From contig OX940870.1 in assembly GCA_954871525.1 (NCBI GenBank), positions 15,221,501 to 15,285,500 on the forward strand: DNA of 64,000 nucleotides, given 5' to 3'. The stretch is from Parietaria judaica. Lineage: Eukaryota; Streptophyta; Magnoliopsida; Rosales; Urticaceae. Position numbers and translations under genes: made by a program. Every line of letters begins with the position of its first letter. The first letter of the stretch is position 1. Of the stretch, positions 53,906 to 64,000 are shown one piece after another. The notes beneath the pieces were generated by a model. That model did no database searches and had not been told where the DNA came from. It saw only the letters and a list, made by a program, of their open reading frames with translations.

Positions 53906-56122
53906 ATGCACCTGAGCGAGAACGAAGGCATAGAGGGGAAGACCTTCGTGGTCACCGGAGGTCTGAGCTTCGTCGGCTCGGCGCTCTGCTCGGAGCTCCT
54001 CCGCCGCGGCGCCGCCCAGGTCAGAGCCTTTGACCTCCGCGCGGACTCTCCCTTCTCCGATCTCCTTCGCGATCGCGGCGTTCGATTCTTTCAAGGTTAG
54101 AATCGATCCGTCCGTCTTTTGCATCAACTGTCCACGAGATCCGTGATCCTTTTGATTCGTCTGCAACTTCTCGCTTTGACTGTACTAGTAGTGGCCTAAT
54201 GCTTTATTCGTAGGTTGCATTGCAATAAACTCGAAAAACAAATGGTCAATTTGAGCGTCTGTGTTGAATTTAGCAAGCTTTATAAGGTCGTAGCTAGCTA
54301 TTCCTTTGATTGGCAATGGATGTTGCAATTGGTTTCGAGATGAAACTTTGATGCTAAACATAGTATCAGAGTGCACAAAGTTCAAACGAAGACTGTGTGA
54401 TGAATCAAGATGAGGGTTACTCCTTTGATAATCAATTGGTTTTGAGATGGAAGCACTCATATTCTTAACTCTGAGAGTGAATGGTTGCAGGGGATATAGT
54501 CCGAAAAGAAGATGTGGAGAAGGCGGTGCGAGGAGCGAATTGCGTGTTCCACCTGGCATCGTTCGGGATGTCAGGGAAAGAGATGATGCAATTCAGCCGG
54601 GTTGACGAAGTCAACATTAACGGGACCTGCCATGTGTTGGATGCGTGCCTTGAGTTCGGGGTTTCAAGGCTCGTCTATGTCAGCACTGCCAATGTTGTCT
54701 TCGGTGGTAAGGAGATCTTCAACGGGAACGAGGCCTTACCCTACTTTCCTATAGATAACCATGCCGATCCGTACGGTCGCAGCAAATCACTCGCCGAGCA
54801 ATTGGTTCTCAAGTACAATGGCCGTCCCTTCAGGTAAAAACTAAGTACCTCATTCTTGTAGGATCTTTCTGTTTTTTGGCATTGAAAAGTGCTTAGTTAT
54901 TTCCTTCTTTGCTGTTTGTGTGTATCACAGAAAGAAGAATGGGAAATGTCTATACACGTGTGCGATTCGTCCGGCTGCCATTTATGGTCCCGGTGAAGAG
55001 AGGCACTTTCCGAGGATCGTGTCCATGGCAAAGCTAGGCCTGCTTCTTTTCAAAATTGGGGATTCAGCTGTGAAATCTGACTGGATTTACGTCGAAAACC
55101 TAGTTCTTGCGCTAATACAGGCAAGCATGGGTCTTTTGGATGACATTCCGGAGAAGGAGAGGCGCTTGATTGCGGCTGGACAGGCGTATTTTGTATCCGA
55201 TGGTAAAAAAGAACTACTTATCGCATAAGATTACAAAGAATTTTACACTTTGAAGATCTATAAAGGCACAAATAATTTTACAGGGTCGCCCGTCAACAGC
55301 TTCGACTTCATCCGACCTCTTCTTCGAAGCCTGGACTACGACTTGCCGACGGCTTCTTTAACAGTTCCACAAGCTCTCTTTCTGGGAAAGTTTTTCTGGG
55401 CAATTTATACCATTTTGTATCCGTGGTTGAACCGATGGTGGCTTCCACAGCCTTTCATCCTTCCTGCTGAAGTATACAAGGTCAGTCTTAGCCTCCATGA
55501 ACGTTGAGACCGAAGCATACTGATAAGACCTGGTTACTGATCGGGAGCCACTCTCCCAATGATGTTTGGAATTTTCCACTAGTCAAAATATTCAATAATT
55601 GAATGTCGCACAGCTTATAAAGAAAACAGATTCGGGTCACCAAGTCTAACAGAAATAATGTGAGACAATGCGTTTTGACTTTTACAGGTGGGCGTTACGC
55701 ATTACTTCTCCCACCTAAAAGCCAGGCAACAGCTCGGGTACGTCCCGGTGGTAACTCCTCGTGAAGGCATGGCTGCAACAATTGCGTACTGGCAAGAGAA
55801 GAAGAGGAAGGCTCTCGACGGGCCCTCCGTGTTTTCGTGGCTATTCGTCGTGCTTGGGCTGACCATACTATTTTGTGCCTCTTACTTACCGGAAGTAGGA
55901 GTTGTGCCTGTTTGCCGAGCCATTAGCCTCTTTGTCTTCCGGTCAATGTGGGTCGTGAGAACAGTGTTCCTCATATCAATTGCGCTTCATGTCGGGGAAG
56001 CCGTGTACGCTTGGAGGCTCGCGAAAAGGGTCGACCCTTGTAACGCGAAGGGATGGTTCTGGCAGACGCTTGCTCTTGGCTTCTTCTCTTTCCGGTTTCT
56101 GCTTAAAAGGGCCGGAAAATGA
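53906..56122 (+). CDS. SDR42E / 3-beta-hydroxysteroid dehydrogenase-like protein (5 exons)
   Basis: Exons 53906-54095, 54491-54833, 54931-55202, 55284-55480 and 55688-56122, all GT..AG with matching phases, encode 478 residues. The N-terminus has the NAD(P)-binding TGGLSFVGS (residues 17-25), then VVYVSTANVVF-like SRLVYVSTANVVF and the catalytic pair in YGRSKSLAEQ, followed by CAIRPAAIYGPGEERHFPRI, as in extended SDRs of the 3-beta-HSD group. The C-terminal about 110 residues include two or three hydrophobic segments (LFVVLGLTILFCASYL and MWVVRTVFLISIALHVG), so it is probably anchored in the ER. The substrate is not clear; sterol or steroid dehydrogenation is an inference. It converges with the AHL gene at 58504. 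Confidence 0.92.
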
Positions 56123-56467
56123 TACCAAAGATCACTGACCAAAACTTGTTCTTGTACAATTTTCTGTTTTGCGCATCCATAATAAATTTATAATTTTAGA
56201 CTTAAAACCAAAAAAAAAAAAAAATCATGAAGACATCATAATATACATAATTGATGGCAACATGGGATAATAGCTTGAGAAGTAGTTGAGTTCAATCCGA
56301 TGACACTTAAAAAAATATGAATAATTAATATTTTATTAAAAAACATAGTAATTGATCGAGAAAATATAAATGCGTACATGTTACTATTTTTAATTTCATA
56401 TAAAAAAAAGGATGACATGTGAAATGAGAATATTTATATATATATGCATCGTACATGAACGCGTTCG

Positions 56468-58040
56468 CGTTCACTTGAGTGTAATTGGGTGTAATCGTAA
56501 TAAGCGCAACTACTTATTACGATGTTTAGTTATGATTACAAAAATATTCAACGTAATTAGCATTACAATGTAATCAAAATAAACTTTTGTGATGTAATAA
56601 GGGTTACAAAAACTAACTCCCGTACGATTACAATTCTCTTTATCCTTTTAATTTTACTAAAATATCACCCATTTTTCTACATAGAATTTTCTCTCTCCCA
56701 ACTTTTTATTTCTTACTTTTCTCACTCCTAACTCTCTCAAAACTAACTCCCAATTTATCTCTCTCACACGTTCTCTCTTTCAAACAACGCTTACGCACAG
56801 CCATAACATATAAATATATATATATATATATGTATATAGCTTTATATAAAAAGACACATAATATAATGTTGACATTATATTAGATCCAGTTTATTACAAT
56901 AAATAATAATAAATATACACACATCATAATTTTCAAACGCACATAACATAGTGATATGTACTAGGGCGGTAACGAAAACCTGGTATCCGGTTTTAAATCC
57001 GCATCCGCATCCGTATCCGATTTTAAAATCCGAATCCGGATATGAGTATCCAGATCCAGATTTAAAACCGGATACGGATACGGGTTTTGTTATTCAAAAA
57101 TTCGGATACCCGTATCCGGTTTAAAACCCGCTTTATTTTTATTTTTTTATCTTTTTTAATTCAATTTTTAGGGTTACTTAAGTCTCAATAGTTAATACTC
57201 AGTACTCACTCTCCCTTCGAGTCGACATTTCATTTCATTTCATTTTTATTTTCATATGTAATCGATTTGTACGGTGTTTTGGTGGTTGTTAGTTGAGACT
57301 TGAGACAATGTCAACATATGTACGGTTTTTATGGTGGCTGAGAAAGGAGACATACATTTTAACTTTTTTTTTCTTTTTCTAAATCGGATCCGGGTGGAAT
57401 TCTGGATATTCGGATAGTATCCGAATCCGGATTACAAAACCGGATACGGGTAATTAAACAGGGTATTAAAAATAGGTATCCGGATTTTCGGGTATCCGGA
57501 TTTTCGAATCCGGATACGGGTATTGATTTTTGGATACCCGGAAACCGGATCCGGATACAGGTAATTCCAAAAAACCGGATACCCGCTCCGATTACAACCC
57601 TAATATGTACACACAAAAAACAGTCAACAGTGATAATTTACAGAATAGTACAGCATTATTACGTAGTTTTGGGGATCAACATAGTGATATGTAGTTATGT
57701 GCAACATAGTGATAATTTACAAAATATACAATTTAAAATAATAAATATTATAATAAACATACACATAAAAAATAAAAAATAAATAATAATAAGTATTTAA
57801 AAGATGTAATGGGGACTCTAAGCGCTTGTTATGAATAGTTTTAAAATTAAAATAAATAAAAGATTATAAATTTAAAAGTATTTAGGTAAATATTTAGTGA
57901 TTAAGTTGTATATTGTGTCGTACTAAACAATGTAATGATCATTCACATTGTAATCAATTACGATTACGATTTCGATTCCAATCTATAACGATTATGATTA
58001 CAATTTCAATTAATCAATTACAGAGAAGTGAACACTAGTG
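56468..58040. mobile_element. Possible TIR element around a nested hAT (class uncertain)
   Basis: The left GTTCACTTGAGTGTAATTGG and right (reverse complement) GTTCACTTCTCTGTAATTGA look like inverted ends, each followed by repeated GTAATYR words (GTAATCGTAATAAG, CGATTACGATTTCGATT). A target duplication could not be assigned, so the element type is open. Confidence 0.4.
56962..57602. mobile_element. Non-autonomous hAT element, 641 bp
   Basis: It begins TAGGGCGGTAAC and ends (reverse complement) TAGGGTTGTAATCGG, with an exact 8-bp duplication ATATGTAC (56954-56961 and 57603-57610). Subterminal sequence is packed with CCGGATACGG / GGATCCGG words. No transposase frame. The subterminal motifs resemble the hAT inside the MULE at 18618-19729. 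Confidence 0.93.
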
Positions 58041-58503
58041 TGTTAAAATTACACGTGATGGGGTTTGATCGCGTGAGTCTCACAGAAACAAAATTATAAC
58101 TTTCATAGAAACAAAATTATTATGAGTCAATTGATTGCTAATATAACCAAGTTCGAGCAAGAAAGTGATGCATTGAGAAAATAAAAAACAAAGGTCATTT
58201 AGGTAAATTAGTAAGATACGCCGTCTTTTACAATAATATAGCACAAGGGCAAAAAGCCAATACAACAACATACACTAGCTACACAAAATCATCCCACGAA
58301 ATACCATTTCTACTCTTTCATCTACTCGCGTTATGTAACATACCTAACTCGTTAACAACACTCTTAACCCTAGTTTAGCACACACTAATTGAACTCCTTA
58401 ATCTACAACCACAAAACTACATAGTGATGCTTCCTAATTAATCAAGAAACGCGAAGCTCGTACATACTTAGTGGAGAAAGTAGTCACAAAAGAGGAGCCT
58501 TTT

Positions 58504-60487
58504 TCACTTCCATGGAATCGTCGACATGCCTTGCGGATTACTGTTAGTGCAGGCTCCTGTGCTCTGGTTAAGAGGGCTCCCGTGCCCGCCCGAAGATTCA
58601 CTCAAAGTTCCGCGTGAAGGCGGGCTGCTCGGCCTTGCAAGCCCGAAGCTCGGTGCCGCAGGAAAATGCTCCACTCGGTTCGCCGGCTTTGGTTCCTTAC
58701 GACCCTCTGCGATAAAACTACCGACGACTACCTGCAAATTTACATGGAAACGGGCAATGCACAGTCGTTTCTTCTGTTAGAGTTGATATATGTGCAAAAT
58801 TATTGGTGTAAGTTGCAATTACAGATATAAAACTCATTTCATGACTATTGAATTTGACAGGGGTACCGGAAATGGCCAATCATTTCTTCGGTTAGACTTG
58901 ATATAAGTATCAACTCTACTTGTGTGAGTTACCTGAATCGGAGAAGCAGCAGTTAAGAGACCAGCCACACTACCACCTAAAACGCGACCGTCAGTGCCAG
59001 ATAACGACACACTTAGTCCACCAGTTCTACTCCTATGTCCGCCACTTTCAGTCAGAAGAAATGAACCAGATAATGACAGAATCTCGAATCGTCCCTGCAC
59101 ATGGAGAAGACACGCGATGTTCAGAGCAATGGAGCAGCATGACTAAACGGTCAACGATACTTCCACAAACCTCATATGTGACAGTTCCACCGGATGTGGC
59201 TGGCTGGCGAAGAGTAACATTAGATATGGCTCCATTCGCAGACAGAACGCAAACAGCTCTCGGACCATGCTGCGAAAACGACATTATTTTCGACGCTACA
59301 TCCTGAAAAATGAAAAAAAAAAAAAAAAAAAAAGTTCAATACTGAAATCATCTTCTTCTTTTTTTTTGTATATTCTTTTCTGAAAAAAAAAAAAGCTACA
59401 AGATTACCTCTCCAGTTTTAACAGTGATGACATGTGGTGTGAATCCAAACCCCGCTGAGCCTGAGCATCAAATCCGGAACAGGATAATTTTTATTTAACA
59501 TATTATATTAAAAAATGGTTATAACAGGAAGGGCAGATAAAGTAAATATAGTATCTAGATTCATATCCAACGGAACCCGGGAATCTTTTAGCACAACTTG
59601 TTGAGTCAGTCAGAGAAGATTCCAATCCCAAATAAGAAATACATAAAACCATCACTCATATATATTTATAAACCCATTGCCACTTGCCGAGAGACCAAAA
59701 AGCGCAAATCCACCAAACACAAAATTAAAAGCAAAATGAATGGGATAATCTCATATATAAATTCACAAAACCATCTCATTATCTCATGTCTACAAACCCA
59801 AAATCCCCAAGAGCCATCCACACAACAAAAAAAATTTAAATTGTTCGAATAAAAAAAAGTCCTCATAGGAATTGAAAAACATGCCTTCAAAGGAAAATCA
59901 ATCCGACAATGAAGGGAACAGAACAAGTCAAAAGCTTTATTTATAAAAAAAAAAATCAGAGAATTCCCAGCAGCACGTGGACCGCAGAGAATGCAAACAC
60001 AAACAGAGATTTCGAGATATATATATATAAGTATATATGTGTGTGTGAAGGTTGGTTCGATATTTTGATTACCCATAGTGTCCAATTGATGCTTCTTGCC
60101 ACTGGAACCGGGTGGTCTGCCTCTCGCTTTCTTCCCAGCCGTGGCGGATCCTCCCCCGCCAGAGCCGGGATTACCCCCACTGCTCGGAGAGCCAAACCCG
60201 GTGGCTCCGACAGATGGCGACTGCGACGGAGAGAGACCCAGCGCCATGGTGCCGTCCGGACCGTACTTCCTGGGCCTTCCCCTCTTCCTCTTCAACTGCT
60301 CCGTCCCTAGCGCCGTCGCCGCACCGGCAGGCACCATATTCCCGGGCCCGGTTCCGTCGGGGACGGTGGAGGTAGGGACGGGCTTGTAGATGGCCGTCGG
60401 AGAGTACGGCATCCCCATGTTCTGCTGGAGACCACCGCCGAAAGCCTCTCTGCTCGTAATCAACCCTGTTTCAGATCCTCCAGACAT
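58504..60487 (-). CDS. AHL: AT-hook motif nuclear-localised (AHL) protein, two AT hooks (5 exons)
   Basis: Exons 60073-60487, 59408-59460, 59171-59302, 58933-59094 and 58504-58731 (minus, all GT..AG) encode 329 residues. The N-terminus is Gly/Ser-rich; AT hook 1 is KRKRGRPRKYGPDG (RGRP at 69-72) and AT hook 2 is ARGRPPGSSGKKHQLD (RGRP at 122-125). A PPC/DUF296 domain follows from about residue 140: GSAGFGFTPHVITVKTGE, SFSQHGPRAVCVLSANGAIS, NVTLRQPATSGGTVTYEGRF, SLSGSFLLTE, and GGSVAGLLTAA. AHL proteins bind AT-rich DNA minor groove at matrix regions and act in trimers as chromatin and transcription regulators. Two hooks place it in the group with AHL10 of Arabidopsis. The frame is intact; a 2-codon upstream ORF (ATG GTG TAA, 60524-60532) lies 36 bases before the start. 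Confidence 0.93.
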
Positions 60488-61480
60488 CTTCTTCTTCCTC
60501 CTCCTCCTCCTCTCTCAGTAGAATTACACCATGCACAGAGCCAAACCCCTGCAACAGATTTTCCCACACAATTCAACACTCAAAACCGAACTCCCGAAGA
60601 AATCGAGCGAATCCGAGAAGCGAAACCCTAAACCAAGCAACCGCGAGTGAGGCGAAAAACCAGCAACTTGGTCTGAAACCATCACTGCAAAGAGTAAAGA
60701 TGGTAGCTTTTTTTTCTTTTTTTTTGGTGCTCTCTCACACTCTTCTGAGAATTCATGGAGATCGAGCAAAATCCATGGATTGAAGCTTAAATAGTGAAGA
60801 AAAAACCAGCATTACGACGAACACAGAAGCAACTTTTCGAAAATAATTATTTTATTACGAAATTAAGAAATTCCACTAAATAGAATATGAAAATTACAGA
60901 AAATCAGAAAATAGCTGAAAAATCACTGTAAACTCACCAGTAATTTCACAAAAAATTACGAAGAGACCGAAATCCTAGGGTTTCCGAACGGAAAAACCCA
61001 GAGGGAGCAGCTCTGAAACCTATTTTCTGAGAAATGCGAGATTTCGAAATATTTAGTCATATTTTATTACATGTTTTTACGTTTTTCTTTTCTTTTTTCC
61101 CCTTTCATTTCATACAAGTTTTTCACTTTTATTTTGAATTAAAATTAAAGAAAGCCATTTTCTTTATTTTGCTTTCACACCCAACCAAATTAATAAATAC
61201 TATTATTATAAGTAATAAAGCGAAGTAATTGCAATGAATTTAGTCATTTATAAAAAAGAAAGCACTGTTTGAAACGAAGCGAGTGTATGAAAAATGATGC
61301 ACTCGCGCGAGTATTGATGAATGTCGTTTTTGTTTTTGGCTGTTTGTTGTTTTGCCTCTCTCTCTTCTTAAATTGCTTTCGATTATGTGCACTTAATTTG
61401 TAATAATTGTGTTTGTACTCCATTAATCTTTCCATTAATAGAAATCAAACGTCTCTCATCTTTCAAGTCTTTTAATGATA
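60488..61480 (-). promoter_or_regulatory. 5' UTR and promoter region of the AHL gene
   Basis: Immediately upstream of the start is a GAGGAGGAGG-rich leader (minus sense). A plausible 3' splice site (CTGTTGCAG, near 60550) suggests a 5' UTR intron. The rest is AT-rich without coding features. Confidence 0.55.
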
Positions 61481-61490
61481 ATTATGAAAT

Positions 61491-63100
61491 AGAAAACCCA
61501 CAAATTGCCCAAAAAGTATCAAAAGTTTATGAAAAATGCCCATAGTTTCAAAATACTATTTTATACCCATTAATGAATTTTTTTGGACTATTCTATCCCT
61601 AAAAGTAAATTCAATTATATTTTCGTTTTATTATTTTTAATTTTTATTTCAAAATTATTTGAATCGTTTGACTCTGTAATTCTTTAAGTTCTTTTTAATT
61701 TTTTAATGTTCTGTAATTAATTCAAATCTGAAAAGTTAATATTTCTACAACCACCTTCATTCCCCACTCCCCCTCTCACTTTCTTTTCACTCGATCATCT
61801 ATTCTCGCGTGTGTTTATCTCTTGCTCGAATTTGCCGTTGCCACGTTTTCCGCCGTCGTCCACGATTTTCGCCGTCGTTCACGAGTTCCGCTGTCTTCCA
61901 AGCGTTATCGCCCTTGTCCACCATTTCCACCGTTGTCCACGAGTTTCTGCGTCCACGCTTTCTCGCCATTGCATATAATTACGGTTTTGTTATTGATATT
62001 GGTATTATTATTAGTATATATTTACAGTTTTGATATTGTTATTGGTATATATATTTACAGTTTTGGTAAATATCACAATATTTTAAACATAGTTACGAAA
62101 CCAACTCTGGCATGGTGATTTAATATTAAAAATTCGTAGCTTAATTTACAGTTTACCATTACATAAAGGTAAATAACAGTATTGTAAACACTGTTACGGA
62201 ATTTATATGGTGATTTACTATTAAAAATTCGTAACTTAAATTATAATTATATAATTAGTCATATTAAAAGTCTTTTTTGTAACATCTTATACATGATTAC
62301 ACTTTTTTTAATATAAATTTTAAATTTTAAATCGTATATAAATTTACGAAACTTTGTGTAATGTGTAATATTGTAATTGTGTAATCGTATGTAAATTTAC
62401 GATTATATCTGAACCAAAGATAATGCTTCAGCACAAAACTGATCTTTACGTAAATTCCAATTAAGTTTTTATATTAGTTTACCATTAGTATAATAAACAT
62501 ATCAATACGATGTATAACCAGTCAGTATGATCGTTTTACAATATAAACTCACAAATAAGAACTTATCTTTTTATTATAATTGTTTAACATATCAGTATCT
62601 TCAAAACAGATTTTTTCTTCTAACAATTGTTTTTCAAAATCGATTTGATCTATTTCATTTGAACTAAAATTACATATACGTAAATTTACTTACCACTTGA
62701 GAATTAAGCTTCGTTGCATATGCTCTTGATTGTATTCCTGGTAGTGTGATGAATTTTGGGATAAAAATGGTGTTATATTTGAATTTATTGTTAAAAGCCT
62801 AAATTGTAGGGTTTTTTATTTAAATTTTATTATGGTGAATAAATATGCAGTTATATGTACTACTTTTTAGGATAATAACTTATTTGTTTTTAAAAAAAAC
62901 GTGTTATATTTTTTTTCTTTCAATTTAATTAATTAAAAAAAAACACGTCATTTTTAACTGTTTTTTTCAAAAATTAACGCAAGATATATTGAGGGTATTT
63001 TGGTCTTCAATTAATTTTGTTGGTGGTTTTTTTACCTAAAATAATAATGGGCATTTTTTTGAAACGTAGTGTTACTTTTGGGCATTTTTTACATTTATCC
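61491..63100. mobile_element. MULE-type element, about 1.6 kb, with a GC-rich captured-like segment
   Basis: The direct repeat ATTATGAAAT flanks both sides (61481-61490 and 63101-63110), of which 9 bases are likely the target duplication. The ends show inverted similarity with repeated AAATGCCCA words over about 70 bases. The interior is AT-rich except for a GC-rich exon-like stretch (about 61770-61975), repeated CCGTCGTCCACGA words, open on the plus strand (61809-62033) but without a recognised domain. I take it for a MULE of Pack-MULE type. Confidence 0.7.
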
Positions 63101-63110
63101 ATTATGAAAT

Positions 63111-63539
63111 TTCATTTTTACATTAAAATTTTATAAATATTTAAAATAAATAAAAAAAAGTCGAGCATAGTGTACTTCTTTAATTTATTTTTATATACTA
63201 TCTAATTTTATTTTAAGAAAGATATATTATAAATTTTTAAAAAAGTAAATCGTTATTAATTGTTAATATTAGATATATTATGTTTTAAACTAATAAAGAT
63301 TAAAAAAAAAAGATGCTATTTTCAAATTACACTTAAAATGTACATTTTAATTGTTTTTAAAATAATAAATATATTTTTATGAAAATAATTTATCTACTAA
63401 TAAATACAGAATTAAAAATGAACACCTATTAGGAATTTCGGGTTGATGGTAATATGTAATATTGTGTTATGGTTATTTTATAAGGATTGTTAAATAAAGG
63501 AAATTATTTAATTAATTATTTTTTATTCTATAAATGGAT
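63111..63539. other. Intergenic, very AT-rich, no gene seen
   Basis: No features recognised. Confidence 0.6.
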
Positions 63540-64000
63540 TTCGACCCAAAACGCTGGAAACCAATTTTATTAAAGAAGAAATCTAAAAGGAATAGCAAAA
63601 AAAATAAACATAGGTGTCCTTGGCGTCAAAAAAAGGGCTCGGGCGCCCCAATTTTATCAAAGAAGAAATCTAAAAGGAATAGAAAAAAAAATAAGCATAG
63701 GCGTTCTTGGGGGTCCAAAAAAAGGGCTCGGGGCGCTGTGGCAGCCTCCTACGCGCACCACGGGGCCGGCACGTGGGTACCCGTGGAGCGCGTGAAGCCC
63801 CTGAAACGCGCGTAGAGAGCGCCACGCACTCGTGGGTCAAAATTTTGATTTTTATTTGTCTAAAGGCCCCCAAAGTGAGTTTTAATTGCATATAGGCCCC
63901 CGAACCCTCTTATAAATAGGAACTTGATTCATTTAAACCGTAACTCATTCAAACGCACTGTACGGCTATAAAATCATTGTTTTATCTTATTCTTATAAAT
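63540..64000 (+). mobile_element. Tat-like gypsy LTR (cut by window end)
   Basis: The end segment, with TATA box CTTATAAATAGGAACTTGAT (about 63909), matches the TATA region of the LTR at about 11098-11140, including ACTCATTCAA shortly downstream. It contains the 87-base tandem duplication listed separately. The LTR end and internal region lie outside the window, and the start is uncertain. Confidence 0.6.
63561..63735. repeat. Tandem duplication, 87-bp unit, 2 copies
   Basis: Copies start at 63561 and 63648, both CCAATTTTATYAAAGAAGAA, then AAAGGAATAG and AAAAAAAGGGCTCGGG. They differ at a few positions only. Confidence 0.93.

Larger units (their letters stand above)
56123..58503. other. Intergenic region with nested transposable elements, no gene
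   Basis: Contains A-rich 3' flank of the SDR gene, an inverted-repeat element (about 56468-58040) and a nested hAT (56962-57602). 58041-58503 is AT-rich and likely includes the 3' UTR of the AHL gene. Confidence 0.6.

Noticed and set aside
53837..54166. Minus-strand frame over the SDR gene's first exon
   Set aside because: Antisense shadow of the clear Rossmann-fold exon on the plus strand.

Overview
This window is nuclear DNA of a flowering plant, probably a eudicot. It has intron-containing genes with GT..AG splice sites, an intron-bearing elongator tRNA-Met, and plant-specific families (PHT1, AHL, IDM2-like alpha-crystallin proteins, HMA-domain protein). All major classes of plant transposable elements are present and heavily nested. 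I cannot name the species. Most ORFs are transposon remains; only about six protein genes and one tRNA look like functional host genes.

Layout. Positions 1-13.7 kb are LTR-retrotransposon debris: the end of a long LTR (1-240) inserted in a decayed Ty3/gypsy Tat-type element (241-4640, minus), a further LTR-like stretch, a 744-bp MULE-type element (6146-6889), another long LTR with its Met-tRNA primer site (8914-10815), a Tat-like LTR (about 10830-11645) and a third copy of the long LTR (12677-13709). From 13.7 to 18.2 kb there are remains of CACTA DNA transposons with tandem repeats. A 1.1-kb MULE (18618-19729) and a copia-type LTR (20847-21476) follow.

The first host gene is a PHT1 phosphate transporter (21912-25638, minus) whose single intron holds a complete hAT insertion with an 8-bp target duplication. 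Next is a 5.08-kb Pack-MULE (26478-31557) with an exact 9-bp target duplication. It carries a broken copy of a chloroplast thioredoxin m gene and a 2.4-kb array of about 120 copies of a 20-bp repeat. Then comes a near-complete L1-type LINE (31860-39839) with a 17-bp target duplication, split in its reverse transcriptase by a 2752-bp solo LTR with a 5-bp duplication. Positions 40.1-43.3 kb hold copia and Tekay-type LTR remains, including a tandem duplication across an insertion junction.

The gene-rich part is 44.8-60.5 kb: two alpha-crystallin-domain genes in the same orientation (IDL1-like 44847-45685; IDM2-like 50111-51280), separated by copia and gypsy remains; tRNA-Met (51997-52082); a small HMA-domain gene (53025-53457); an SDR42E/3-beta-HSD-like gene (53906-56122, five exons); and a two-AT-hook AHL gene (58504-60487, five exons). 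As I recall, the Arabidopsis relatives of the two alpha-crystallin genes are neighbours, as are those of the SDR/AHL pair, so this may be conserved microsynteny. The window ends with another MULE-type element (61491-63100) and the start of a Tat-like LTR (about 63540-64000).

Functionally the host genes do not form one pathway: they are phosphate uptake, active DNA demethylation factors, metal-binding, a sterol-type dehydrogenase and a chromatin regulator. I found no clearly new biological system. The most distinctive objects are the Pack-MULE with its hairpin-type minisatellite, an LTR with long terminal inverted repeats, and the exact nesting record of MULE, hAT, LINE and LTR insertions. All exon limits were derived by hand from reading frame and splice consensus; no alignment or database search was run.
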